This document shows positions 18,420 to 28,230 of a stretch of 64,000 bases of DNA, piece after piece. The notes beneath the pieces are model-generated. The model made no database searches and was not told where the DNA came from. It saw only the letters and a list, made by a program, of their open reading frames with translations. The position numbers and the translations under genes were made by a program. How positions within the stretch are numbered: the stretch's first letter is position 1; each line of letters begins with the position of its first letter. The DNA is from Gardnerella coleohominis (GTDB lineage: Bacteria > Actinomycetota > Actinomycetes > Actinomycetales > Bifidobacteriaceae): assembly GCF_002896555.1 (NCBI RefSeq), contig NZ_MNLH01000004.1, positions 1 through 64,000 on the forward strand. The letters are read 5' to 3'.

Positions 18420-18487
18420 GCGTATTTAAAAGTATTTGTATAGATATAACCAATTAATAATAATTTAAGAAAAGTACGAGTAAGTTA

Positions 18488-20317
18488 GTGAAAAAAGATA
18501 AAGAAATAATAGAGCGTGAGGAATCTAAAGCAGGTAAAGCAGAATCTCGTAAAAACGTTAAAACTTCGCGTGCTAATATTCTTCCACCTGTTGTAAATGA
18601 TCAGCGTGAAGGCGAATTAGTGCTTCCTCCAAAGTATCGCAAAGGTTCTATGCGTATAGTTCCATTAGGCGGACTTGGTGAAATTGGCCGTAACATGAAT
18701 GTAGTTGAATATAACGGTCATATTCTTCTTATAGATTGCGGAGTTTTATTCCCAGAAGAAGAACAGCCTGGTGTGGATTTAATTCTGCCTGATTTCCACT
18801 ATATACAAAATCGTTTAGATAAAGTTGAAGCTTTAGTTTTAACTCACGGACACGAAGACCATATTGGTGGCGTTCCTTATTTATTGAGGATGCGTCCTGA
18901 TATTCCTCTTATTGGATCCAAACTCACTTTGGCTTTTGTTGAAGCTAAATGTAAGGAACATAAGATTGATCCTAAGATGATTCAAGTAGAAGGCAGAGAA
19001 AAGCTTAAGGTTGGGCCTTTCAACTTGGAATTCATCAATGTTACGCACTCTATACCAGACGCTCTTGCTGTGTGTGTTAAAACTCCTGCTGGAACGATTA
19101 TTGATACTGGAGATATTAAGTTAGATCAGCTTCCGCTAGATCATCGTATTACTGATTTAGTTGAGTTTGGGCGTTTAGGTGAGCAGGGTATTGACTTGCT
19201 TATGGCTGATTCTACTAATGCTGAAGTTCCAGGTTTTGTGAAGCCTGAAACCACTATTGGTCCTGCTTTGGATCGAGCTTTTTCTGAAGCAACTCGAAAG
19301 ATTATCGTTGCAAGCTTCTCTAGCCACGTGCATCGCGTACAGCAAGTAGTGGATGCAGCTCATAAGTTTGGTCGTAAAGTTGTTTTTGTTGGCCGTTCTA
19401 TGATTCGCAATATGTCTATTGCAGCTGATTTGGGGTATTTGCATATTCCAGAAAATACTGTTGTAGATTTAAAGCAAGCTAAAGATATACAAGACGATAA
19501 GTTAGTGTATATGTGCACCGGTTCTCAAGGCGAACCTATGGCTGCGCTTGGGCGAATTGCAGATGGGAATCACAAGGATATCACTGTTAACGAATTCGAT
19601 ACTGTGATTCTTGCAAGCTCGCTTATCCCTGGTAATGAGCATGAAGTTTATAAGGTTATTAACAAGCTTGTTCAAATGGGTGCGCGAGTTATAAACAAAG
19701 ATAATGCTGCTATTCATGTTTCTGGACATTGCAATGAAGGCGAGCTTCTGTATTTGTACAACATTGTGAAGCCAAAATGCGCTATGCCAATTCACGGCGA
19801 GCACAGACATCTTGTTGCTAATGGCTTAATTGCTGTTAAAACTGGTGTTGATCCTCAAAATGTTGTTTTAGCTGAAGACGGTGATGTTGTTGATTTGTAT
19901 CACGGTCGCGCTGCTGTAGTTGGATCAGTTCCTTGCGGTTATGTGTATGTTGACGGCGATTCTGTGGGTGAGCTTACAGATGAAGAGCTTGAAAAGCGTA
20001 GGATTTTGGGCACAGAAGGATTCGTTTCGAGCTTTGTTGTAGTTGATACTGATAGCTGCGATGTTGTAACTGGTCCGAAGATTTTCGTTAACGCTATGGC
20101 TGAAGATGAGTCTGATTTTGATAAGATTCGCCATCAAATTGTTCAGCAATTAGAAGATGCAATGATGAACGGCGAGCGTGATACTTATAAGCTTCAGCAG
20201 ATTATGCGCAGAGTACTTGGCACGTGGATTGCGCGCACTTTGCGCAGACGTCCTATGATTGTGCCTGTTGTTGCGGATGTTGCATTTGAAAGCTTAAAGG
20301 ATTCGTTTATTAAGTAG
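18488..20317 (+). CDS. rnj: Ribonuclease J
   Basis: 609 residues. After a Lys/Glu-rich N-terminus of about 50 residues comes the metallo-beta-lactamase fold: IVPLGGLGEIGRNM, the zinc motif LTHGHEDHIGG (about 117-127), and the later beta-CASP blocks including SGHCNEGELLYLYNIVKPK and PIHGEHRHL. RNase J is a cytoplasmic 5'-3' exonuclease and endonuclease that matures and degrades RNA in actinobacteria. The start is a GTG at 18488 with only a weak purine-rich site upstream. It converges with glnA and shares a strong terminator with it. Confidence 0.95.
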   Translation: MKKDKEIIEREESKAGKAESRKNVKTSRANILPPVVNDQREGELVLPPKYRKGSMRIVPLGGLGEIGRNMNVVEYNGHILLIDCGVLFPEEEQPGVDLILPDFHYIQNRLDKVEALVLTHGHEDHIGGVPYLLRMRPDIPLIGSKLTLAFVEAKCKEHKIDPKMIQVEGREKLKVGPFNLEFINVTHSIPDALAVCVKTPAGTIIDTGDIKLDQLPLDHRITDLVEFGRLGEQGIDLLMADSTNAEVPGFVKPETTIGPALDRAFSEATRKIIVASFSSHVHRVQQVVDAAHKFGRKVVFVGRSMIRNMSIAADLGYLHIPENTVVDLKQAKDIQDDKLVYMCTGSQGEPMAALGRIADGNHKDITVNEFDTVILASSLIPGNEHEVYKVINKLVQMGARVINKDNAAIHVSGHCNEGELLYLYNIVKPKCAMPIHGEHRHLVANGLIAVKTGVDPQNVVLAEDGDVVDLYHGRAAVVGSVPCGYVYVDGDSVGELTDEELEKRRILGTEGFVSSFVVVDTDSCDVVTGPKIFVNAMAEDESDFDKIRHQIVQQLEDAMMNGERDTYKLQQIMRRVLGTWIARTLRRRPMIVPVVADVAFESLKDSFIK

Positions 20318-20400
20318 TAGCTAGATATAAGTATCAACTAGATATTAAAGATATTAAATAGCAAAATATTAAGTATCTAAATATTAAATAGCAAAATATT

Positions 20401-20443
20401 AAGGGGTTTGTGAATTGCTTTTGTAGCAGTCCGCAAACCCCTT
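20401..20443. terminator. Bidirectional terminator between rnj and glnA
   Basis: A perfect 10-bp stem (aaggggtttg at 20401-20410 with caaacccctt at 20434-20443) can extend to 12 bp and is flanked by A/T-rich tracts on both sides. It lies between the convergent rnj and glnA genes, so it can serve both. The sequence just before it (20340-20400) contains a twice-repeated aaatattaaatagcaaaatatt word. Confidence 0.8.
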
Positions 20444-20465
20444 ACTAATAATTAATGCTTAAAAA

Positions 20466-21902
20466 TCAGATATGGAAGTAAAGCTCATACTCTAATGGAG
20501 TTGGAGCCAAGCGAGCCATATCCATTTCGCCATGCTTCAAATCAAGCCAAGTATCAATCAAATCGCTTGTGAAAACGTCTCCTTGCATAAGGAAGTCGTG
20601 ATCTTCTTCCAAAGCCTGCAAAGCTTCGCCAAGCGAAGAAGGAACCTGCTTAATGCCCTCGTGCTCCTCTGGAGGAAGCTCATACAAATCCTTGTCAACA
20701 GGAGCTGGAGGCTCAATATGGTTCATAATGCCATCCAAGCCTGCCATAAGCTGAGCAGAGAACGCCAAGAATGGGTTGCAAGAAGGATCCGGTGCGCGGA
20801 ACTCAATGCGCTTAGCTGCAGGAGCATCACCAGCAAGAGGAATACGAATAGCTGCAGAACGGTTACGAGCAGAGTAAACCAAGTTGACTGGAGCTTCGTA
20901 GCCTGGAACCAAGCGGTGGTAAGAGTTAAGCGAAGGATTCGTAAATGCAAGCACAGAAGAAGCGTGCTTAATCAAACCGCCAATGTACCAACGTGCAATA
21001 TCAGAAAGCTGAGCGTAACCAGTTTCTGCATAGAACAGTGGCTTGCCATCTTTCCAAAGAGACTGATGGCAGTGCATGCCGGTGCCGTTATCTCCAGCAA
21101 TTGGCTTTGGCATAAATGTTGCAGCCTTACCAGCTAAAGCAGCAGTTTCATGAACCACATACTTGTACTTCATCAAATCGTCGCCAGCGTGAACAAGCGT
21201 ATTGTAACGGTAGTTGATTTCCTGCTGACCTGCACCGCCAACTTCGTGGTGAGAACGCTCAAGAATCAAGCCAACCTTTTGCAAATTGTAAACCATGTCA
21301 TCGCGCAAATCCTGATTGTGATCTACTGGTGGCACAGGGAAGTAGCCGTGCTTTACGCGATTCTTGAAACCAATATTGTTGCTGCCGTCATCTTCAGTGT
21401 CGATTCCAGAATTCCAAGGAGCTTCGTTAGAATCAACCTCATAGAATGAGCGCTGCATATCGTTAGCAAAACGCACCTTATCAAAAATGAAGAACTCAGC
21501 TTCTGGGGCAAAACTTGCTGTATCTGCAATGCCAGTGGACTTCAAATAAGACTCTGCTTTAATAGCAACCTGACGAGGATCCCTAGAATATGGCTCATCT
21601 GTTACAGGGTCAACAATAGAGAAAGCAACGTTTAAAGTCTTATGCTTACGGAATGGATCAATATAAGCAGTATCAACATCTGGGATAAGCTTCATATCTG
21701 ATTCGTTAATAGCCTGGAAGCCTTGCATAGAAGAACCATCGAATGCCATTCCATCAGTGAAAGCGCTGTGTAAGAACTCTTCAGCTGGAACAGTGAAATG
21801 CTGTTGAACGCCAATCAAATCGGTAAATCGTACGGATACGTATTCAATGCCTTCCTTTTCAATAAGGGCTGCGGCATCTTCTTTCGTTTGCAAAGTGGTC
21901 AT
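20466..21902 (-). CDS. glnA: Glutamine synthetase, type I
   Basis: 478 residues, the usual GSI length. Visible signatures are the N-terminal [35 protein letters not shown], the ATP-binding [39 protein letters not shown], and [17 protein letters not shown]. It makes glutamine from glutamate, ammonia and ATP. Tyr407 in [10 protein letters not shown] matches the adenylylation site of GSI-beta enzymes, so control by an adenylyltransferase is expected. AAAGGA precedes the ATG by about 10 nt. The gene is divergent from the AI-2E-family gene and convergent with rnj. No transfer signs. Confidence 0.96.
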   Translation of the reverse strand: MTTLQTKEDAAALIEKEGIEYVSVRFTDLIGVQQHFTVPAEEFLHSAFTDGMAFDGSSMQGFQAINESDMKLIPDVDTAYIDPFRKHKTLNVAFSIVDPVTDEPYSRDPRQVAIKAESYLKSTGIADTASFAPEAEFFIFDKVRFANDMQRSFYEVDSNEAPWNSGIDTEDDGSNNIGFKNRVKHGYFPVPPVDHNQDLRDDMVYNLQKVGLILERSHHEVGGAGQQEINYRYNTLVHAGDDLMKYKYVVHETAALAGKAATFMPKPIAGDNGTGMHCHQSLWKDGKPLFYAETGYAQLSDIARWYIGGLIKHASSVLAFTNPSLNSYHRLVPGYEAPVNLVYSARNRSAAIRIPLAGDAPAAKRIEFRAPDPSCNPFLAFSAQLMAGLDGIMNHIEPPAPVDKDLYELPPEEHEGIKQVPSSLGEALQALEEDHDFLMQGDVFTSDLIDTWLDLKHGEMDMARLAPTPLEYELYFHI

Positions 21903-22153
21903 GGAGACACATTCCTTTCTTAAAACTCAGTAGATAGTTTAGATGCGCATATGCTGTTTTGGATTTCAACAACTCTACTATCACGTTACTTTTGTGTTTC
22001 GTGTTCCTGAAAATTTATTTAGTTGTAATTTATTTGCTGTTGTTTTTGCTGTTGTTTTTGCTGTTATATTAGCGATTTGCTTTGGTGATTTGTTTTTGCG
22101 ATTTGCATTTGCAATAATTCATTTATAAGTTAGGTCAAAATAGCAGTTTACAT

Positions 22154-22159
22154 TACAAT
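22154..22159 (+). promoter_or_regulatory. Candidate -10 element for a leaderless transcript
   Basis: TACAAT lies 7 nt before the ATG of the AI-2E-family gene, and there is no ribosome-binding site between them. Transcription from this element would start at or next to the A of the start codon. The -35 region is weak. Confidence 0.45.
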
Positions 22160-22166
22160 AGAGCCT

Positions 22167-24047
22167 ATGAGTAATCCCAAATATTACGCCGAAGATACTG
22201 TCAGTGACCGTGAAGAAAAAAATTCAAGCAGTGACAAGATAGATTTAGCATCTTTATTCCCGGTTAAAGGTGATGATAGACGACCGCCTGACTGGCTTGG
22301 CCGCGCATTGCTATACGTGGTTATGATGGCTTTTATCGCTATTTTTCTGTGGTTTGCGTGGGAAAAAATATCTTTCGTAGTATTCGACGTAATAGTTTCG
22401 ATGTTTATTGCGCTCGCAATGGAACCGCTTGTAGTGCGATTAATAAAACATGGATGGCGTAGGGGTGTTGCTTCCGGAGTAACTTTATTTGGACTTATAG
22501 TATCTGTAGGTCTTATGCTCGGACTTTTTGGGAATATGTTCGTGCAGCAGGCTATTTCTATGATTACTGGTTTGCCTAAACTTTATGAACAGTTCTCGAA
22601 ATTAGTGCAACATACTGCTCACGTAAAACTACCTAATATTGAGCAATTAGTAATAGAAATTTTGAAAAATATACAGACTTCTTGGGTAGTTGATTTTGGA
22701 GGTTTTGCTCTTAATACAACTTGGGGATTGTTCTCTGGATTACTTGATTTGCTTACTATCCTTATGGTTACGTATTACATTTCTGCTGCTGGTCCAAGAA
22801 TGCGTCGTAGTTTCTGCAGGTGGTTAAATCCTAAATCACAGCGTCGTTTTGTGTTTATATGGTCTGTAGTGCAAGAGCAAATTTCAAGTTTTCTTTTTTC
22901 AAGAATTATTCTTGCCGTAATTAATGCTGTTGGAACTGCAATATTCCTTATTTGCATGCACGTGCCTTATTGGTTGCCTCTTTCGTTATTCTGCGGAATT
23001 GTTTCTCAATTTGTGCCAACTGTTGGTACGTATTTAGGCGGAGCTTTGCCTATTATATTCGCTTGGAGCTCAAATGGATTTGGCACTGCATTAGCTACTT
23101 TAGCTTTTGTTACGATTTACCAGCAGATTGAAAATATGGTTATTTCTCCTAAGATTTCAGAAAAAACTATGGATTTGAATCCGGCTATTGCGTTTCTTTC
23201 TGTATTGATTTTAGGAGCAGTATTTGGAGCTTTAGGAGCTTTTTTGGCTTTGCCTGTTACAGCAAGTCTTCAAGCCATTTTTAAAGTGTATACAAAGAGT
23301 TATGACTTAATTGATTCTCCTTTGATGGAAGATCCTAAGCCAGATCATAAGTCAATTATGGTTGCTGGAGCTGAAGCGATTGACAATAGCATAGTTCGTC
23401 CTGTTCGAGATAGCGTTGTGCGAGTTCTTAAAGGAAGTAGTTCTCGCGTAACTATGAATGATGAAGTGCTTTATTGGTACAAACAAGCTTATGAATTCAA
23501 TAAAAATGATTCGCTCGATAGCGATTCACTTAAGGATAATTCGCTTAAAGTTAATTCGTATGAAGTTAATTCGTATGAAGATAGCAAAGATAATTCTCGC
23601 GTTGTATGTAATTCTCGCGTTGTAAATAATTCTCGCGAAAATCCTACTGATAACAAAGAAAATCCTACTAATAGAAGTAGTGAAAGTAGCGAAAATAATA
23701 AAAGTAGCGAAAATAGTAAAACTACTGAAAATAGCGTTAATAGCGTTAATAGCGTTAATAATTCCAATATTGAAGAACTTTCAACTATGGTTATATCGCG
23801 TGAAATGCTTAATGCTGTAAATAAAGAAGTGAAATTAAATAAGAAAAATCTAAATTCATCTAATATAAATCGTGAATATAAAAACTCAAATAAAACAAGC
23901 TCGCGTGCGTCTGTCAGGAATGTTGATAGAATTTCATCAGATGAAACAAAAGAAGATTTTACAAAAAAGACTTCTGAAAAAGCAATAAAGCGTACAAAAC
24001 GTAAAAGTAACACACGTAACAATCCGCGGAGCGGGTGGAAGAAATGA
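22167..24047 (+). CDS. AI-2E / PerM family membrane transporter with a low-complexity tail
   Basis: 626 residues. Residues about 40-380 hold the PerM/AI-2E layout: two N-terminal helix pairs, a soluble central part, then four C-terminal helices containing FVPTVGTYLGGALP, QQIENMVISPKI and LGAVFGALGAFLALPV. Members are proposed exporters of small molecules; the name reflects one studied homologue and does not prove autoinducer transport here. The last 200 or so residues are a Ser/Asn/Lys/Glu-rich tail with short tandem repeats (for example around 445-510). The gene ends in ATGA overlapping the glycosyltransferase start, so the two are probably translated together. Confidence 0.85.
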   Translation: MSNPKYYAEDTVSDREEKNSSSDKIDLASLFPVKGDDRRPPDWLGRALLYVVMMAFIAIFLWFAWEKISFVVFDVIVSMFIALAMEPLVVRLIKHGWRRGVASGVTLFGLIVSVGLMLGLFGNMFVQQAISMITGLPKLYEQFSKLVQHTAHVKLPNIEQLVIEILKNIQTSWVVDFGGFALNTTWGLFSGLLDLLTILMVTYYISAAGPRMRRSFCRWLNPKSQRRFVFIWSVVQEQISSFLFSRIILAVINAVGTAIFLICMHVPYWLPLSLFCGIVSQFVPTVGTYLGGALPIIFAWSSNGFGTALATLAFVTIYQQIENMVISPKISEKTMDLNPAIAFLSVLILGAVFGALGAFLALPVTASLQAIFKVYTKSYDLIDSPLMEDPKPDHKSIMVAGAEAIDNSIVRPVRDSVVRVLKGSSSRVTMNDEVLYWYKQAYEFNKNDSLDSDSLKDNSLKVNSYEVNSYEDSKDNSRVVCNSRVVNNSRENPTDNKENPTNRSSESSENNKSSENSKTTENSVNSVNSVNNSNIEELSTMVISREMLNAVNKEVKLNKKNLNSSNINREYKNSNKTSSRASVRNVDRISSDETKEDFTKKTSEKAIKRTKRKSNTRNNPRSGWKK

Positions 24048-25270
24048 CACTATTATATGTTTTTGACATACTCGTTATAATCATTGGCGTAACGAATGTA
24101 CTTTATCAAGCCGTATGCGCTGTAGCGTCACTTATAGCTAAGCCAATTGAGTTTCCAGATGCTCCTATGGATAAGCATTATGCTGTATTAATATCTGCTC
24201 GTAACGAGGAAGCTGTAATTGGAAATCTTATAAATTCGATTAAAGAACAAACGTACAATCAAGATTTTATAGATATTTGGCTTGTAGCGGATAATTGCAC
24301 AGATAAAACTGCTCAAGTTGGCCGTGACGCTGGTTGCAATGTATTAGAGCGTTTCGATAAAAAGAATATAGGAAAAGGATATGCTTTAAGTTTCCTTCTT
24401 GATCACATCATGGAAAAAGGGAAGGATAAAATATACGACGCTTACTTCGTTTTTGACGCGGATAATCGTCTTGATAAGCATTATTTCGAAGAGATGAATA
24501 AAGGATTCCACGCAGGCTTCCAGATACTTACAAGTTATCGTAATTCCGTTAATTTATCTGATAATTGGGTATCGTCTGGATCTGCTTTATGGTTTATACG
24601 CGAATCGCGATTTACAAATAACTCGAGGATGCTTTTTGGATCTAGCTGCCACGTTGGAGGAACTGGATTCATGTTCTCTCGCGAAATAATGCATAGGAAT
24701 CGCGGTTGGAAGTTCCATCTTTTAACAGAAGATCTCGAATTTACTATGGATTCGATTTTGCACGGAGATCGCGTGGGGTATTGTGGTTCGGCTGTGCTTT
24801 ACGACGAGCAGCCTGTGTCATTCAGCCAAAGCTGGAGGCAACGTTTACGCTGGAGTAAAGGCTTTTTGCAAGTATTCCGTTATTACGGTTCTGCTTTGAT
24901 TAAGCATGGTATTCAGGAGCGTGATTTTTCATCGGTTGATTTTTCTCTAGTTCTCTGCCCATTTATGGTTCTTGCGATTATTCGACTTATTTTAGGATTT
25001 ATATTTGCTATGTTCGGATTCGTGACTTGGGCAAGCCAGATTGAAGCTGCAAGTAACTTCATTATTACAACAATAAGCAGTGTTATTGGAATGATGATCT
25101 TTGTTTCTCTGACAATGATTGTTGAGCACCGCAAACTTGGTGCTACTGGCAAAGAGCTATTCGCATATGCGCTTAGTTTCCCAATCTTTATGCTTTCGTA
25201 TGTTCCTATTTCCTTCCAAGCAGTATTTTCAAAGAGCGAGTGGAAGCCAATTCACCATACTGGGCACTGA
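24044..25270 (+). CDS. Family 2 glycosyltransferase, membrane-associated
   Basis: About 408 residues. One N-terminal helix is followed by a GT-A domain: AVLISARNEEAVIGNLINSI, VADNCTDKT, the metal-binding DADN (in YFVFDADNRLDKH), EDLEFT and QRLRWSKG, matching the processive GT2 D,D,D,QxxRW pattern. Two or three C-terminal helices follow. Such enzymes build cell-surface polysaccharide or glycolipid from nucleotide sugars; the product is unknown. I choose the ATG at 24044, which overlaps the upstream stop as ATGA, over a GTG at 24035. It is co-transcribed with the AI-2E-family gene. Confidence 0.88.
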   Translation: MTLLYVFDILVIIIGVTNVLYQAVCAVASLIAKPIEFPDAPMDKHYAVLISARNEEAVIGNLINSIKEQTYNQDFIDIWLVADNCTDKTAQVGRDAGCNVLERFDKKNIGKGYALSFLLDHIMEKGKDKIYDAYFVFDADNRLDKHYFEEMNKGFHAGFQILTSYRNSVNLSDNWVSSGSALWFIRESRFTNNSRMLFGSSCHVGGTGFMFSREIMHRNRGWKFHLLTEDLEFTMDSILHGDRVGYCGSAVLYDEQPVSFSQSWRQRLRWSKGFLQVFRYYGSALIKHGIQERDFSSVDFSLVLCPFMVLAIIRLILGFIFAMFGFVTWASQIEAASNFIITTISSVIGMMIFVSLTMIVEHRKLGATGKELFAYALSFPIFMLSYVPISFQAVFSKSEWKPIHHTGH

Positions 25271-25389
25271 TTCGCAATGTTTGTGCAAAAAATTTGCATA
25301 TGATAAGATAATATAGATTTTTTCATAAGCGCGCGCTTGTGCATAATGTGGCGTAATGCGTGCGCTTATCTGTATGTTGTGAGGTTTCT

Positions 25390-26256
25390 ATGGTAGATTC
25401 TGTTCCAGTTTTTGGCGCAAACACTTATTCGAGCGATGCGAGTGATAGCAACGAAGAAGTTCCAGCTGTTTCTATTCGCGGATTTGTTAAGACTTTTGGT
25501 AAAAAAGTTGCTGTAGATAATCTTTCCTTAGATATTCCAGCAGGCTCTTTCTATGGCTTGGTTGGTCCGAACGGTGCCGGCAAAACTACTACGATTAAGA
25601 TGCTTACTGGCTTGCTTATGCCGGATTCCGGCTCTGCTTCGATTTTTGGCAACGACGTTTGGAGCGATGTGAATAGCGCAAAACGCGCAATCGGTTTAAT
25701 GCCTCAAGCAGATGAGATTTTCAGGACTATCACCGGTCTTCAGCTTTTAACTTATGCTGGCATGCTTCGCGAGATGAGCCGCGCTGAGGCTGTTCGTCGT
25801 GCAAACGACTTGCTTTCTGCATTCGACTTAACAGAAGCCGCAAACACTATGGTTTCGGACTATTCAACTGGTATGACTAAGAAGATTTGCCTTGCAACAG
25901 CTATGATTCACAGTCCTCGCGTGCTTGTGTTGGACGAGCCTTTTGAGGCAGTGGACCCTGTTTCTAGCGCAAATTTGAAGGATATTCTCGCCGAGTATGT
26001 TTCTACTGGCGGAACGGTGATTATTTCTTCGCACGTTATGGAATTGGTTGAAAAAATGTGCTCGCACGTGGCAATTATTAACGAAGGTCATGTTGCAGCT
26101 TCTGGCACTCTTGAAGAGGTGGCTCAAGGCAAAGATCTTGAAGATCGCTTTATGGAGCTTGTTGGCGGACGTCACGCGGCTGCGCGCATTGATTGGCTTA
26201 ACGGCGGCAAGTCTGATAACGCTCCTAGCACCGATTCCACCAATTTCAACGCTTAA
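25390..26256 (+). CDS. ABC transporter ATP-binding protein
   Basis: About 288 residues with Walker A GPNGAGKTT (60-67), Q-loop LMPQADEIF, a signature region YSTGMTKK in place of LSGGQ (usual in exporters of this type), Walker B VLVLDEPFEAVDP and the H-loop SSHVMELVE. It pairs with the membrane protein encoded 15 bp downstream to form an ABC-2-type exporter at the cytoplasmic membrane; the substrate is unknown. Start ATG 25390 has GAGG 5 nt upstream; an in-frame GTG at 25360 lacks a site. The first 25 residues are Ser/Asp-rich and lie before the domain. Confidence 0.92.
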   Translation: MVDSVPVFGANTYSSDASDSNEEVPAVSIRGFVKTFGKKVAVDNLSLDIPAGSFYGLVGPNGAGKTTTIKMLTGLLMPDSGSASIFGNDVWSDVNSAKRAIGLMPQADEIFRTITGLQLLTYAGMLREMSRAEAVRRANDLLSAFDLTEAANTMVSDYSTGMTKKICLATAMIHSPRVLVLDEPFEAVDPVSSANLKDILAEYVSTGGTVIISSHVMELVEKMCSHVAIINEGHVAASGTLEEVAQGKDLEDRFMELVGGRHAAARIDWLNGGKSDNAPSTDSTNFNA

Positions 26257-26271
26257 AAAAGGAGAGCCATA

Positions 26272-27924
26272 ATGTCTATGATTTTTACAATGGTTCGCCT
26301 TCGCTGGGCGCTTACTTTTTCTGTTATGCGAAAGTCAATGTGGCAAAAAATTGGCTTTGGTATAGTCATTGTTTTTGGGCTTGCGATTATATGCGCTCTT
26401 GGTTTTGCTGGTTTTCAAGCGGGAAAGTATCTTGATCCAGGGATGCTTCCAGATACTAAAAATTGGCAGGAATTCCAAGCTCTTCCAATAACGGTTGCGT
26501 CAGCTGCGTCAATTTTTACGCTGTTTATAAACCTGTTTATGTTTGGCAGCGACACAACACTAAAATCGCGCAGTTTTGCGCTTTACGGCATTCCTTACGT
26601 AAAGCAGCAAGCTGGTATGCTTCTTGGCTCTCTTTTTGGAGCGCTTTCTATAAGCAGCACAATCGCGCTTGCTTTATGGTCTTTAGCGTACCGAAACTTT
26701 GGAATTGTGCCGGTTTTAGTAAGTGCAATTGCGGCTCCGCTTTACGTTGTAACAATCGTGTCTTTAAGTAAAATGCTTATTGAACTTTTGGATACTATTT
26801 TAATAAACAAGCATTCGAGAAACATTTTTTACGTTGTTATTTTTATAGCGTACATGATTTTTGTTGCATCAATGAACGGGCATGGTAGTTCACCAAATGA
26901 AATTGTGATCAGCTCAAGTTTCTGCGCTGTATCTGCTTTTACACCATTAAGTGCAGCTATGGCTTTGCCTCTTGATGCTATTAATGGCAATTGGCTTGCG
27001 CTTGTTATTCGCTTCCTTATTTGCGTTGTAACGATTGCCGTTTGCTTTGCAATCTCCGTGTTTTGCGCAAAATTAGAGCCGAAGTTGCTTCGTGGTGAGC
27101 AAAAAACAGTTGTTAAAACTAAGGGAATTGGCTTGTTTGCAGCAGTTCCAGACAACACAGTCGGTGCGATTATTGCACGAATTGTTAGCGTTATGAGAAG
27201 AGATATGCGCCAGCTATTTTTGCTTATTATGCCTCTTTTTATGCTGGTAGTTCCAACTGCAAGTGTTACTGGTTCCGTAGGCTTTAAGGGTTTGGCAGAT
27301 GGTTTAGGCGTATCTGGCTGGCTTATGTATGCTGCTTTGATGATTGGCATGGTTGTTGGAAACAATATTGCTTACGATGGCACAGCTTTTACTATGCACG
27401 CGATTATTGGCGTAAAAGGCATTCGCGATCGCTTAGCGCACGCAATAGTTTGGTCCTTGATTTGCGCTGTGTATTTTGCTCTTCTTGGAGTAGGATTTTA
27501 TGTTTTCCTTTTCCTCGTAGCAAATATTCAACAAAGTGTAAGTTCGGTTATGTTACAGACTCTTTTGCCAATTGGCGTAGCTTTTGCTTCCATAGGTATT
27601 GGCTCAGTTTCTTCGTGCATTGCAATGTACCCTGTGGCATCAATTGAAAAGCCATTTTCTAGGCCGCAAGGTTCCGCAGGTGCTAGATCTCTTGCACCAA
27701 TAGGTTTTACGCTTCTTGCTGCAGTATGCATGATTCCGTCTATTGCTGCAGCTATTGCGTTTGTGGCTATTAACATGAATCTTTTGTGGATTGCAAGCAT
27801 TCTGTCTGTAATAAACGGTGCAATTGTGCTGGTTGTTGGCGTAATTCTTGGCGGCAAAGTAATGGATAAGCGCATGATTCGCATTGTAGAAAACTTGCGC
27901 AGATTCTCGTCGATTACTGCGTAA
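26272..27924 (+). CDS. ABC-2-type transporter permease
   Basis: 550 residues with about twelve hydrophobic segments in two blocks, separated by a charged stretch around 270-300 (CAKLEPKLLRGEQKTVVKTK). Its partner ATPase lies immediately upstream, and AAAGGAGAG stands 6-7 nt before the ATG, so they form one operon. The size and the absence of a substrate-binding protein nearby point to an exporter with both membrane halves fused. Codon use in this operon is visibly richer in GC-ending codons than in adnAB, but not enough to argue for transfer. The substrate is unknown. Confidence 0.85.
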   Translation: MSMIFTMVRLRWALTFSVMRKSMWQKIGFGIVIVFGLAIICALGFAGFQAGKYLDPGMLPDTKNWQEFQALPITVASAASIFTLFINLFMFGSDTTLKSRSFALYGIPYVKQQAGMLLGSLFGALSISSTIALALWSLAYRNFGIVPVLVSAIAAPLYVVTIVSLSKMLIELLDTILINKHSRNIFYVVIFIAYMIFVASMNGHGSSPNEIVISSSFCAVSAFTPLSAAMALPLDAINGNWLALVIRFLICVVTIAVCFAISVFCAKLEPKLLRGEQKTVVKTKGIGLFAAVPDNTVGAIIARIVSVMRRDMRQLFLLIMPLFMLVVPTASVTGSVGFKGLADGLGVSGWLMYAALMIGMVVGNNIAYDGTAFTMHAIIGVKGIRDRLAHAIVWSLICAVYFALLGVGFYVFLFLVANIQQSVSSVMLQTLLPIGVAFASIGIGSVSSCIAMYPVASIEKPFSRPQGSAGARSLAPIGFTLLAAVCMIPSIAAAIAFVAINMNLLWIASILSVINGAIVLVVGVILGGKVMDKRMIRIVENLRRFSSITA

Positions 27925-28230
27925 ATACCTATTACTGGCTCCTGCTTGTATACAGTAGATATTTTTGAATGCTAATGTATCGATAGCATGAGATAATAAC
28001 CAACGGTACTTTTGCTGCTTTTGCTTGCGATTTACTTTATTTTTGCGTAATCTGCTCGTAATTTGTAGTGTTTGCTAGCTTGATATTTGCCAGCTTGACT
28101 TTTTCTGGCTTGGATTTTGTATCATTATGCAATCAAACACTTGCAAAGTTAATGCGCTAAATTCAGGTTACGCTTTCGTCTATGCATGCAGCACGCTGGA
28201 ATCCCAACGTTTTAAGGATGGTATATTACT
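27925..28230. other. Intergenic region without recognised gene
   Basis: This 306-bp gap lies between the ABC permease and ettA. It contains an imperfect repeat of gcttga/gccagcttga words around 28075-28115, including TTGACT followed 19 bp later by TATCAT, a poor promoter candidate. I see no RNA gene or terminator of clear quality. Confidence 0.5.

Noticed and set aside
23489-24022. Antisense open frame opposite the AI-2E-family tail
   Set aside because: It is a by-product of the low-complexity Ser/Asn/Glu codons; the translated sequence is a Leu/Phe/Ser run without start signals.
25855-25890. Broken ABC signature (STGMT) in the exporter ATPase
   Set aside because: This variant is common in ABC-2-type exporter ATPases, and all other motifs are intact.
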